From NCBI GenBank assembly GCA_029218405.1, contig JAQXRG010000159.1, forward strand, positions 1 to 37,711: a stretch of DNA of 37,711 bases, given 5' to 3'. Below are positions 1-7,950 of the stretch, one piece after another. The notes under the pieces were generated by a model, which saw nothing but the letters and a program-made list of their open reading frames with translations, had not been told where the DNA came from and made no database searches. The stretch is from Bacteroidales bacterium (GTDB lineage Bacteria > Bacteroidota > Bacteroidia > Bacteroidales > Bacteroidaceae). The translations under genes and the position numbers were made by a program. Within the stretch, counting starts at the first letter, position 1. Every line of letters begins with the position of its first letter.

Positions 1-1
1 G

Positions 2-847
2 GGTGTCGTATGCCCTGCTGAACTAAGGTTGCAGTGGAGGGAGCTGGCGTTGCAGGTGGAGAAGCAGAATGTTTTGCTGAATGAACAATGCCGTCAATTG
101 TGTGAACAATATGAGCATGATGGATTGCAATGCTGCATCCTCAACGGACAGGGGAACACGTTGAATTATCCTGAGGAATTGAGGATGAGGAGGCAATGTG
201 GAGGCATTGATGTATGGGCAATCCCTTTAAAGGATATTGCAATTGCTGTCCAAACTGGTAAACATGAGGTGGAATATGTAGCTTATCAGGGGCGCAGGGC
301 GGTGATAGAATATGTGAAGATGCAGCACAGGTTGGCGGGAAATGCGGCTCCCAAAATGGAGGGAACGGAGGTTGAGGTTCATTACCGTGCCGCCTCCTTG
401 TATTCTCCTTGGAGGAACTGGAGGTTGCAGCGATGGTTCAAGGAACAGTTTGATGTTTGTCATCAGAACAAATGCCTGCTTGGTTTCCCTGTGCTTACTT
501 CATCGGTGAATGTGGTGTATCAGTTGGTGCATCTGTATCGTCATGTGATTGAGGGTGGCATGGGCTTGCGTCAACTCATGGATGGCTACTATGCCTTGAA
601 GGTTTGGCATCATGATGTGATGGAGTGCAGGGACTTGCAGTCACAGGGAATGTGGAGCGAGGGATTGGGCACTCCCGTACTGTCAAAGACGGAAGTGATG
701 TCGGTGATACGCTCCTTCGGGATGACCCAATTCACGGCTGCTGTGATGTACGTGTTGCATAAGGTATTTGATATGTCTTCACATTATTATATATGTGACC
801 CTAACGAAAAGGAAGGGAAGAAATTGCTGCAGTCTTTTACTTTGTAG
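2..847 (+). CDS. Nucleotidyltransferase family protein (NTP_transf_5-like), 5' end outside window, C-terminus probably truncated
   Basis: The frame is open to the left edge, so the true start lies outside the window; the first possible internal start is a TTG at 29. The visible protein resembles the uncharacterised nucleotidyltransferase family PF14907, often found in Bacteroides polysaccharide loci. Family-like segments are ILNGQGNTLNYP followed by GGIDVW (usually close to LKG...YP and GDIDLW), then VEVHYRAAS, then VYQLVHLYRHVIEGGMGLRQ. Two oddities stand out. The first Asp of the expected GDIDxW motif is Gly here, which may remove a metal ligand. The protein also stops soon after NEKEGKKLLQ, where relatives normally run on for some tens of residues. 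It may be a decaying gene. The substrate is unknown. Family assignment rests on remembered motifs, not a search. Confidence 0.6.
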   Translation, partial: GVVCPAELRLQWRELALQVEKQNVLLNEQCRQLCEQYEHDGLQCCILNGQGNTLNYPEELRMRRQCGGIDVWAIPLKDIAIAVQTGKHEVEYVAYQGRRAVIEYVKMQHRLAGNAAPKMEGTEVEVHYRAASLYSPWRNWRLQRWFKEQFDVCHQNKCLLGFPVLTSSVNVVYQLVHLYRHVIEGGMGLRQLMDGYYALKVWHHDVMECRDLQSQGMWSEGLGTPVLSKTEVMSVIRSFGMTQFTAAVMYVLHKVFDMSSHYYICDPNEKEGKKLLQSFTL

Positions 848-1056
848 CCATTACTGGCTCCCTGGGCTATCAAGCTCGTATAGCCTACTTCAAATGTTAA
901 CAATGGATTTTCTTGATTACGTATCTGCTTTATTTCTAATAGGGTAGATGGAATTGGAAAGCGTTCCTGCAATTCCATTGACATGGAATACTTCGTAAGC
1001 GGCACGCCCTCAAAGACAATCGCAGGATAACATGGATACAAATTGAAGACCGGCAA
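787..1056 (-). CDS. Unrecognised 89-aa ORF, doubtful or remnant
   Basis: This minus-strand frame overlaps the 3' end of the nucleotidyltransferase by about 60 nt and fills most of the 287-nt gap before the DUF59 gene. Its composition looks protein-like in the middle (segments such as PAIVFEGVPLTKYSMS and LLEIKQIRNQENPLL), with few odd residues, so it may be the remains of a gene. I recognise no family and see no promoter or ribosome binding site for it. Apart from this frame and the promoter at 1077-1108 I see nothing in 848-1134. Confidence 0.2.
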   Translation of the reverse strand: MPVFNLYPCYPAIVFEGVPLTKYSMSMELQERFPIPSTLLEIKQIRNQENPLLTFEVGYTSLIAQGASNGYKVKDCSNFFPSFSLGSHI

Positions 1057-1076
1057 CGAATATTCTGCCCTTTCCC

Positions 1077-1108
1077 GTTGATTTTTCCGACGATTTTACG
1101 TAAGTTTG
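1077..1108 (+). promoter_or_regulatory. Bacteroidetes-type promoter for the DUF59-lpxH pair
   Basis: The -7 box TAAGTTTG at 1101-1108 matches the TAnnTTTG consensus exactly. GTTG at 1077-1080 lies 20 nt upstream and serves as a near-consensus TTTG -33 box. The predicted transcript starts a short distance upstream of the ATG at 1135. Confidence 0.65.
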
Positions 1109-1134
1109 CATGAAATATTTAGAAAGAGCAAGAA

Positions 1135-1455
1135 ATGGACAACGAGACCAAATTGAAAATAGAGGAAAAAATCGTGGATATGCTGAAAACGGTATATGAC
1201 CCTGAAATCCCCGTGAACGTGTATGACCTGGGACTGATTTACAAGATTGACCTCCAGGACAACGGAGAGCTGACCGTGGACATGACACTGACAGCCCCCA
1301 ACTGCCCGGCGGCGGACTTCATCATGGAGGACATCCGACAGAAGATTGAGTCGGTGGACGGAGTGACCTCCGCACAGGTCAACCTGGTGTTCGAGCCGGA
1401 GTGGGACAAGGACATGATGACCGAAGAAGCGAAACTGGAACTGGGATTCCTGTAA
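1135..1455 (+). CDS. MIP18/DUF59 family Fe-S assembly protein (SufT-like)
   Basis: This 106-residue protein is a single DUF59 (MIP18, PaaD/SufT-like) domain, the usual size for stand-alone members. It carries the family signatures DPEIPVNVYDLGLIY (about residues 23-37) and LTAPNCPAADF (about 53-63); the Cys in the second is the conserved reactive or cluster-linked residue. Relatives help mature or transfer iron-sulfur clusters in the cytosol. The start is the ATG 27 nt after a consensus -7 box. The LpxH-like gene begins 24 nt downstream on the same strand, so the two are probably co-transcribed, although no functional link is obvious. No suf genes are nearby, so the exact client is unknown. 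Confidence 0.85.
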   Translation: MDNETKLKIEEKIVDMLKTVYDPEIPVNVYDLGLIYKIDLQDNGELTVDMTLTAPNCPAADFIMEDIRQKIESVDGVTSAQVNLVFEPEWDKDMMTEEAKLELGFL

Positions 1456-1479
1456 TCCCAACAAAGAAAGGAGGAGAAG

Positions 1480-2244
1480 ATGAAGAATATCTACTTTTTG
1501 TCGGATGCGCACCTGGGCTCGCGGGCCATCCCGCACGGACGGACACAGGAGCGGAGGTTGGTGAATTTCTTGGACAGCATCAAGGACAAGGCGGCAGCCG
1601 TCTATCTGCTGGGCGACATGTTCGACTTCTGGTACGAGTTCAAGTTAGTGGTGCCGAAAGGCTATACCCGCTTCCTCGGAAAGGTGTCGGAACTGACCGA
1701 CCGGGGTGTGGAGGTGCATTTCTTCATCGGCAACCACGACATCTGGTGTGGGGATTACCTGGAAAAGGAGTGCGGTGTCATCCTGCACCGGCAACCCTTG
1801 ACCTGCGAGATGTATGGTAAAGAGTTCTTCCTGGCACACGGCGACGGACTGGGCGACGGGGACTACCCGTACAAGGTGCTGCGCAGGATGTTCCACAACC
1901 GCATCCTGCAACGCCTGTTCTCGATGCTGCACCCCCGCTGGAGCATCGAGCTGGGACTGGAATGGGCCAAACACAGCCGGCTGAAACGACAGGACGGGAA
2001 GGAGCCCGAGTACATGGGAGAGGACAAGGAGCCGCTGGTGCTCTTCACCAAACGCTACCTGAAAACTCATCCCGACATCAATTTCTTCGTTTACGGCCAC
2101 CGTCACATCCTGCTGGACCTGATGCTGAGCCGCACGGCCCGGATGGTGATGCTGGGCGACTGGATTACGGAGTTCTCGTACGCCGTCTTCGACGGGGAGA
2201 ACCTGTTCGTGGAACAATTCATCGAAGGAGATACGGAAATATAG
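1480..2244 (+). CDS. lpxH: UDP-2,3-diacylglucosamine diphosphatase-like metallophosphoesterase (LpxH type)
   Basis: This 254-residue calcineurin-like phosphoesterase has all the metal-binding blocks in order: SDAHLG at 8-13 (DxH), GDMFDFW at 45-51 (GDxxD), GNHD at 84-87, HGD at 120-122 and YGHRH at 205-209. The length and the FDFWYEF segment fit the LpxH group, which cleaves UDP-2,3-diacylglucosamine to lipid X and UMP at the cytoplasmic membrane during lipid A synthesis. A strong purine-rich AGGAGG lies just before the ATG, unusual in this phylum and supporting the start. It follows the DUF59 gene by 24 nt. Other phosphoesterases share these motifs, so LpxH is likely but not certain. Confidence 0.8.
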   Translation: MKNIYFLSDAHLGSRAIPHGRTQERRLVNFLDSIKDKAAAVYLLGDMFDFWYEFKLVVPKGYTRFLGKVSELTDRGVEVHFFIGNHDIWCGDYLEKECGVILHRQPLTCEMYGKEFFLAHGDGLGDGDYPYKVLRRMFHNRILQRLFSMLHPRWSIELGLEWAKHSRLKRQDGKEPEYMGEDKEPLVLFTKRYLKTHPDINFFVYGHRHILLDLMLSRTARMVMLGDWITEFSYAVFDGENLFVEQFIEGDTEI

Positions 2245-2271
2245 GGCCTGTCGTTCCGGCCCGACGGAAAG

Positions 2272-2328
2272 AAGCCACCCGGCACCCCGGCGGTCTTTGC
2301 AGACTGCACCGTGGGTGCCGGGTGGCTT
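2272..2328. terminator. Bidirectional hairpin between convergent lpxH and yqeY
   Basis: Arms at 2273-2287 (AGCCACCCGGCACCC) and 2313-2327 are perfect 15-bp complements, with one more A-T pair outside. The loop has its own near-complement (GCGGTCT / AGACTGC), so the hairpin is longer still. It sits exactly between two convergent stop codons. There is only a short T run on the plus side. Confidence 0.8.
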
Positions 2329-2346
2329 TCTGTATAGGGACGCCGG

Positions 2347-2796
2347 TCAGCCCAGCAGTTCCTTGACCTTGGCGGAGATGGCGCGCCCTTCGGCCAGTCC
2401 GGCCAGTTCCTTGGAGGCCACGCCCATGACCTTCCCCATCTCCTTGGCGGAAGTGGCACCCACACGGGCGATGATGTCCCTCAGGCGGATTTCCAGCTCC
2501 TCGGCCGAGAGCTGCTGGGGCAGGTAGGTCTCAATGACCTGCACCTGTGCCAGTTCGGCCTCGGCGAGGTCGGCACGGCCTTGTCCCGCATAGACGGCGG
2601 CAGAATCCTTGCCCTGCTTCACCAGTTTCTGCATGATTTTCAACGCCGCGTCATCGGTCAGCGTGTCGTTCGCTCCCGGAGCCGTCTTGGCTTCGAGGAA
2701 ACATTTCTTGATGTTGCGCAAGGTTTCCAGACGAACCTTGTCCTTGGCCTTCATGGCCTCCTTGATATCGTTGCTGATTTGTTCGAATAATGCCAT
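2347..2796 (-). CDS. GatB/YqeY domain-containing protein
   Basis: This protein of 149 residues is the typical length for the YqeY family. It starts MALFEQISNDIKEAMKAKD and contains the family stretch RLETLRNIKK and, near the C-terminus, KEMGKVMG. YqeY resembles the tRNA-binding tail domain of GatB amidotransferase; its cellular role is not settled. The frame is open further upstream, but only to a TTG at 2835 that overlaps the end of ftsZ, so I chose the ATG at 2796 (an ATG two codons earlier is also possible). It is the last gene of the dcw cluster, 35 nt after ftsZ, and is followed by the hairpin at 2272-2328. Confidence 0.85.
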   Translation of the reverse strand: MALFEQISNDIKEAMKAKDKVRLETLRNIKKCFLEAKTAPGANDTLTDDAALKIMQKLVKQGKDSAAVYAGQGRADLAEAELAQVQVIETYLPQQLSAEELEIRLRDIIARVGATSAKEMGKVMGVASKELAGLAEGRAISAKVKELLG

Positions 2797-2831
2797 ATTC
2801 ATCGTTATGTTTAAGGGTTGATACTTACGGT

Positions 2832-4145
2832 TCAAAAGCTGATGGTCATCGAGCTGGACATCCCATTGTCAGACTGCGGGCCCGAAGAGGGTTCCTCCGC
2901 AATGGCTCTCGACTGGATGCCTTCCAGCACCGCCTTGCTGCGCTGGAACGTCGGTGTGGTTTCCACCATACTGATGACATCGTCGTTGTCGAGGTCCTCC
3001 TGCGTGAAGATGTACAGGTTGTGCCGGCGCTTGCGGTTGTTGCGGCCGGTGATTTGCGGGCCGTAGTATTCGCTGCGCCGTTCGTCCTTTTTCTGCTCCA
3101 GCTCTTCTTGTTCCTCCAGGCGCTTCTGCTCCTCGGCGGTACGTTTCTTGATGACGTTGTCCATGCCCGGCACGTCCTTGATGCCGAAGCCGGTGGCGAG
3201 GATAGTGAACTTCACCTTCTTCTCCAGGGTCTCGTCGGAATAGAGTCCCCACTTGGTCTCCACCTCCTTGCCGAAGTGGCTCATGAACTCGTGCACCTCG
3301 TCCATCTCGTTCATCATCAGCTCGCTACCGGGATTGTAAGTGATGACGAACAGCACCTTCTTCGAGTTGAAGATGTCGTTGTTGTTCAGCAGCGGAGAGT
3401 GCAGGGCATCGTTGATGGCCTGTGTCACACGTCCTTCGCCCTCGCCGTACCCCGTACTCATGATGGCCACGCCACCGTCCTTCAGCACGGTGCGCACATC
3501 GTTGAAGTCCAGGTTGATGGTACCGCGCAAGGTGATGATTTCGGCGATACTCTTGGCCGCGATGGACAGTGTGTCATCCGCCTTGCCGAACGCATTGATG
3601 ACGCTCAGGTCGGAGTACACGTCGCGCAGGCGCTCGTTGTTGATGACCAGCAAGGCATCCACGTGCTTGCTCATCTCCTCCACTCCGTCAAGGGCCTGGT
3701 CAATCTTCACATACCCTTCGAACAGGAAGGGGATGGTAACGATGCCCACGGTCAGGATATTCATCTCCTTGGCTGTCCGGGCCACGATGGGGCCGGCACC
3801 CGTTCCGGTACCACCTCCCATACCGGCGGTGATGAAGGCCATGCGGCAACTGCCGTCGTTCAGCATCTGTTTCACCTCTTCCAGACTCTCCTCGGCAGCG
3901 GCACGTGCCTTCTCGGGACGGTTGCCCGCCCCCAGACCCTCACGGCCCAGCTGGAGCTTAATAGGGACAGGCGACACCTCAAGCGCCTGATTATCGGTAT
4001 TGCAGACTACGAATGTAACATCGTGTATGCCTTCTCGGTACATGTGGTTGACGGCATTGCCACCACCACCGCCCACACCAATCACCTTGATGATGCTGGG
4101 CGAGTTCTTCGGGAAGTCGAAGGGCATTGTTGATTCGTCTGACAT
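2832..4145 (-). CDS. ftsZ: Cell division GTPase FtsZ
   Basis: This tubulin-like GTPase polymerises at mid-cell as the Z ring and recruits the divisome. The 437-residue sequence shows VIGVGGGGGNAVNHM at 21-35, the nucleotide-binding GGGTGTG at 110-116, and a T7 loop INLDFNDV that supplies the catalytic Asp. After the globular core (to about residue 320) comes a charged Glu/Lys/Arg linker. A segment VETTPTFQRSK near residue 395 looks like the C-terminal peptide that binds FtsA, but about 30 Ser/Gly-rich residues follow it, an unusual tail. The gene lies 65 nt after ftsA in the dcw cluster, a larger gap than most here. Identification is certain. Confidence 0.98.
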   Translation of the reverse strand: MSDESTMPFDFPKNSPSIIKVIGVGGGGGNAVNHMYREGIHDVTFVVCNTDNQALEVSPVPIKLQLGREGLGAGNRPEKARAAAEESLEEVKQMLNDGSCRMAFITAGMGGGTGTGAGPIVARTAKEMNILTVGIVTIPFLFEGYVKIDQALDGVEEMSKHVDALLVINNERLRDVYSDLSVINAFGKADDTLSIAAKSIAEIITLRGTINLDFNDVRTVLKDGGVAIMSTGYGEGEGRVTQAINDALHSPLLNNNDIFNSKKVLFVITYNPGSELMMNEMDEVHEFMSHFGKEVETKWGLYSDETLEKKVKFTILATGFGIKDVPGMDNVIKKRTAEEQKRLEEQEELEQKKDERRSEYYGPQITGRNNRKRRHNLYIFTQEDLDNDDVISMVETTPTFQRSKAVLEGIQSRAIAEEPSSGPQSDNGMSSSMTISF

Positions 4146-4210
4146 ATTGTATCTATTCGTTTATAGTGTTAGTTTTTTTAATCGAAGTTGTCTCTCAGTT
4201 CCTCCGCCGC

Positions 4211-5830
4211 TCAGTCTTTCATGATTTCATCGGCTCCGTTCCGGAGCAGGTTGATGACCCGCTTGAAGGGATTGTTCTCCTCGCGCAGCCGCTTGATGTC
4301 GGCGATGAGCAGGTCGATTTCGGCCGACTTCTCGAAGACATGCATGGCCTGTGCCGCCATCGCCCGTTCCAGCGCCCGCTTGAATTCCTTCTTGCGCTTG
4401 TGCGCCTCGGCGGCGGCAATCAGGGCCTCACAGTCTCTCTTGCGCTGCTCCTGCCGCATCTGCTCCTGCCGGAGGCGTTCCTCCTCCAGACGTTTCAGGC
4501 GGGAGACCTCTTCCGCCTTCCGGCGTTCTTCTTCTTCCTTGCGCTTGGCTTCCGCCTCGGCTTCGGCTTTCCTGCGGGCCTCCTCTTCGGCCTTGCGCTT
4601 CTTCTCTTCCTCCTGCTGCGCCTCCATGTCGAAGAAATCCGTCTGCTGGTTGCGGGAATCAATCTTGCAACAGTTCTCCTTTCCGGCCGCGAGCAGTCCG
4701 AGCAAGGTGTTCTGGCTGCCGTCCTGCGGAATCAGGTCGGAACGTCCTTCCAGCTCCACACTGCCCGTCAGGGCGGTGCGCACCTTGTCCATCTTGGTGA
4801 TACGGGTGAAAGCCTCCTCCAGGTCGGGCAGGTTGGCCGCTCCGCCTGTCAGGATAGCACCCGCCAGCAGCTTGTCGCTGTAGTCCGACAGCTTCATCTG
4901 GTTCCACACGTTCTGCAGGATTTCCTCCACGCGGGCCTCTACGATGTCCTCCAACTTCCGCGCGCGGATGGAGAACTTGCCGTCGAGGCTGCATTCCCGG
5001 AGATCATCCTCCTCATCGTCCGAAGGTGCGGTATAGGCGCTGCCGAACGTGAGCTTGATCTGTTCGGCCTCGGCCTCCTCCACCTGCTGGCTGGCGATGT
5101 CCTTGGTGATGTTGCTGCCGCCCAAAGGGATGACCGCCAGATGGCGCAGGATATTGTTCTTATAGACCGACACCGTGGTTGTCTCAGCGCCAAAGTCCAC
5201 CAGCGCGCAGCCCGATCGCTTCTCGCTGGGAGTGAGGAGCACCTGGGCGGTGACCACCGGCGAGAGCAGGTAGTCGGCAATCTCATATCCCGGACGGGTG
5301 CCGGCATCGCGGAAACACTTGCGGATGTTGCTTTTCAGCGTATTGCGTCCGATGATGTTCAAGAAATGCCCTTCGATGCGGTCGGTGGGAACCCCTACCG
5401 GCTCCGTGGTCAACTGGTTGTTGCCCATCTTGTATTCCTGCGGCTCCACCGCCAGGATTTCCTGGTCCACCAACGGGAACTCCCGGTTGGCCTTCAACAT
5501 CTCGTCAATCAGTGCCTGGGAGATCTTCGTGTCCTCTTCCAGCTGCTTGGATTCCGTATTGCGGATGCAGCGGACGGACTGTCCTCCCAAGCCCACATAC
5601 ACCTTCCGGATGGTGGCGCCCAACCGGCTTTCCAGCTGACCGATGACCGTCGTAATCAGCTGCGTGGTCTTGTCGAGGTTGTAGATAACACCTTTCTTGA
5701 TACAGTCGGATGACTTCTCGCTGGCGTAGGCCAAGACCTGAATGCTGCCGTCAGCATTCTTCTTGCCTGCCACGCCTGTTATTTTGGTCGAGCCCAGTTC
5801 GATGGCTACTATAAAATCTGTAACTGCCAT
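4211..5830 (-). CDS. ftsA: Cell division protein FtsA with long coiled-coil insert before the membrane helix
   Basis: FtsA is an actin-like ATPase that tethers FtsZ to the membrane. The core (about residues 1-395) shows the actin-fold signatures IAELGSTKITG-like VAIELGSTKITG near the N-terminus, VDFGAETTTVSVY, and AILTGGAANLPDL. Instead of ending near 420 residues as in E. coli, this protein has 539. Residues about 402-518 are a Glu/Lys/Arg-rich, almost proline-free stretch predicted by eye to form a long coiled coil. Only then comes the probable amphipathic membrane-targeting helix NPFKRVINLLRNGADEIM (about 520-537). The gene lies 9 nt after ftsQ and 65 nt before ftsZ. The identity is firm; the coiled-coil prediction is by eye. 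Confidence 0.97.
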   Translation of the reverse strand: MAVTDFIVAIELGSTKITGVAGKKNADGSIQVLAYASEKSSDCIKKGVIYNLDKTTQLITTVIGQLESRLGATIRKVYVGLGGQSVRCIRNTESKQLEEDTKISQALIDEMLKANREFPLVDQEILAVEPQEYKMGNNQLTTEPVGVPTDRIEGHFLNIIGRNTLKSNIRKCFRDAGTRPGYEIADYLLSPVVTAQVLLTPSEKRSGCALVDFGAETTTVSVYKNNILRHLAVIPLGGSNITKDIASQQVEEAEAEQIKLTFGSAYTAPSDDEEDDLRECSLDGKFSIRARKLEDIVEARVEEILQNVWNQMKLSDYSDKLLAGAILTGGAANLPDLEEAFTRITKMDKVRTALTGSVELEGRSDLIPQDGSQNTLLGLLAAGKENCCKIDSRNQQTDFFDMEAQQEEEKKRKAEEEARRKAEAEAEAKRKEEEERRKAEEVSRLKRLEEERLRQEQMRQEQRKRDCEALIAAAEAHKRKKEFKRALERAMAAQAMHVFEKSAEIDLLIADIKRLREENNPFKRVINLLRNGADEIMKD

Positions 5831-5839
5831 ATCTCTCTC

Positions 5840-6577
5840 TTACTTCTCTTTTTTAGTACAAATTATCTGATTCGTAAATTCCACACTAATCCGGCTGTAC
5901 TTGTTCCAGCCTACCTGGTTCAATGCCTTTTCGTAAAAGGCCTGCAATTTAGCGAATTTTTCGCTATAATTATCAGGTTTTCCCAAAAATAATACATGAT
6001 TCCCCACTCGGGGGATTAATTCGAGCTCTTTTCGGGGAGTCACATGGATTTGTTCCACCTGTGCCTCCCAAAAAGGATGGGACTGCAAATAGGTTCCCAA
6101 CTCATACAAACGGGTCTGGGCGAAGGTCTTGTCGATGGAACCGGTAGCCACCGCCACATGGACGGAGCGTCCGGGGGCGGCCAGTATCTTCCCCTCGTTG
6201 TCGAGGTAATAGTCGTCGCCGTTGGCGCTCATGACGCGCAAGACAGGGATGCGCTGGTAGATGTCAATCGCCACGTTACCTCCCGAGGTGAGGTAGCATT
6301 CGGCTTTCTTGACAAACGGATGGGTGTCGAGCTCCTCCTCCAGCAGACGGACATTGATGTCTTCCTGCCGCTTCTTCAAGGGCAGCAGCCCCTTGCGTTT
6401 GAGCAAGGCCTGGACTTCCGACGAACTGACAAAACCATAGTCGAAACTGTCTTTGATGGTCAGCTCCACCCCCTCACACTCGCGCTGGCCGGGAGGGCCG
6501 TTGAAGACGGTCACCGCCAGCACCAAGTAGGCCGTCACCAGCAGGAACACAGCGGACAGGAGAATTCTCTTCAGCAT
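5840..6577 (-). CDS. ftsQ: Cell division protein FtsQ
   Basis: The 245-residue protein has one N-terminal membrane segment (about residues 5-27) and a periplasmic body whose first part (about 35-105) fits a POTRA-like domain, ending in PVLRVMSANGDDYYLDNEG, a typical FtsQ stretch. FtsQ links early and late divisome proteins through FtsB/FtsL. The start ATG overlaps the end of murC by 7 nt, indicating translational coupling, and ftsA follows after 9 nt. Position in the cluster supports the call as much as the sequence, because FtsQ is poorly conserved in Bacteroidetes. Confidence 0.92.
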   Translation of the reverse strand: MLKRILLSAVFLLVTAYLVLAVTVFNGPPGQRECEGVELTIKDSFDYGFVSSSEVQALLKRKGLLPLKKRQEDINVRLLEEELDTHPFVKKAECYLTSGGNVAIDIYQRIPVLRVMSANGDDYYLDNEGKILAAPGRSVHVAVATGSIDKTFAQTRLYELGTYLQSHPFWEAQVEQIHVTPRKELELIPRVGNHVLFLGKPDNYSEKFAKLQAFYEKALNQVGWNKYSRISVEFTNQIICTKKEK

Positions 6578-7950
6578 CTTTCTTTCAGCAATTGGGTGAT
6601 TTGGGGTACGTAATTGTCCACATCGCCTGCCCCCAACGTCAGGAGCACTTCCACGGATTTACCTTTCAGCAAGTCCAACAGGTCTTCCTTGCGGCACAGG
6701 CATTTCTCCATGCCCGGACGCAACTGGTCATAAATCAACTGACTGGTGACTCCCGGCAACGGGGCCTCACGGGCCGGATAGATGTCCAGGAGGATGACTT
6801 CATCCAACAGCGAAAGGCTGTCGGCAAACTCGCGGTAGAAGTCGCGGGTACGGGTAAACAAGTGGGGCTGGAAGACAGCCGTGAGCTTCCGGTCGGGATA
6901 CAGCCTCCGCAGGGACGTGACGCTCTGCCGGATTTCTTCCGGATGGTGGGCGTAGTCGCTCAGGAAGACCACCCGGTCGGTCTTCAACTGGAAATCGAAA
7001 CGACGGTCCACACCCTGGAAAGAAGCCATCGCCGCACGAATCTCCTCGGCCGTGGCTCCTCCTATCTGGGCCAACGCCATCGCGGCAATGCCGTTCTCGA
7101 CATTGACATACACCGGCACGCCCAACCGGATGTCGCGGATATCGCCGAACGGCGACACATAGTCGAAGACAATCTCGCCGTTGCCGATGCGGAGGTTCTC
7201 GGCATGGAAGTCACCCTCTTCCACCGAATAGGTATAGACGGTCACCCCTTCCTGAATGTCCGGTTGCCAGCCCAGTCCCTGCTTGAGAATCAGGAAGCCG
7301 TCGGGACGCACCAAGGAGGTGTACTTGCGGAAGCTCTCCACGTAGGCCTCGTGTGTGCCATAGATGTCGAGGTGGTCGGAATCGGTGGCCGTAATGACCG
7401 TAGCGTAGGGAGTCAGCCAGTGGAACGAACGGTCGAACTCATCGGCCTCGATGACCACCAGATCACTTTTCTCCGACAGCAACAGGTTGGTGCCGTAATT
7501 CTTGGAGATGCCTCCCAGAAAGGCGTTGCAGCCTACGTGCGACTGGTGCAGCAGGTGGGCAGCCATGGTGGACGTGGTGGTCTTCCCGTGGGTGCCTGCC
7601 ACACAGAGCCCCCGCTCGGTACGGGTGAGCATGCCCAGCACCTGGGCCCGCTTTTGGATTTCGAATCCGTGGTCGCGGAAATAGGCCAGTTCCTGATGGG
7701 AGGACGGGATGGCGGGCGTATAGACCACCAAGGTCGTCTCCTTGTTACGGAACGGAGCGGGGATGAGCGCCGCATCCTCCTCGTAATGAAGGGCGGCCCC
7801 CTCGCGGATGAGTTTCTCGGTCAGCTCGCTCGGCGTACGGTCGTAACCGCCCACTTCCTTGCCTTTCGAAAGGAAGTAACGGACCAGCGCGCTCATGCCG
7901 ATGCCGCCGGCGCCGATGAAATAGACAGCTTTCAAAGTATTAACATCCAT
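6571..7950 (-). CDS. murC: UDP-N-acetylmuramate--L-alanine ligase MurC
   Basis: This cytosolic ATP-dependent ligase adds L-Ala to UDP-MurNAc, the first stem-peptide step. The 459-residue sequence begins with the UDP-binding glycine loop FIGAGGIGMSALVRY and has the Mur-ligase P-loop AGTHGKTTTSTM, followed by VVIEADEFDRSF and YAHHPEEI, which are characteristic of MurC. An upstream in-frame ATG exists, but the extra 27 residues are unlike MurC and lie inside murG; the ATG at 7950 gives the standard N-terminus. It overlaps murG by 11 nt and ftsQ by 7 nt. Confidence 0.97.
   Translation of the reverse strand: MDVNTLKAVYFIGAGGIGMSALVRYFLSKGKEVGGYDRTPSELTEKLIREGAALHYEEDAALIPAPFRNKETTLVVYTPAIPSSHQELAYFRDHGFEIQKRAQVLGMLTRTERGLCVAGTHGKTTTSTMAAHLLHQSHVGCNAFLGGISKNYGTNLLLSEKSDLVVIEADEFDRSFHWLTPYATVITATDSDHLDIYGTHEAYVESFRKYTSLVRPDGFLILKQGLGWQPDIQEGVTVYTYSVEEGDFHAENLRIGNGEIVFDYVSPFGDIRDIRLGVPVYVNVENGIAAMALAQIGGATAEEIRAAMASFQGVDRRFDFQLKTDRVVFLSDYAHHPEEIRQSVTSLRRLYPDRKLTAVFQPHLFTRTRDFYREFADSLSLLDEVILLDIYPAREAPLPGVTSQLIYDQLRPGMEKCLCRKEDLLDLLKGKSVEVLLTLGAGDVDNYVPQITQLLKERC

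Noticed and set aside
2790-4133. Long plus-strand frame (447 codons) antisense to ftsZ
   Set aside because: It is a shadow frame caused by the GC-rich codon use of ftsZ; its translation is low in complexity with no family signature, and similar long antisense frames occur over ftsA, murC, murD and the RND pump gene.
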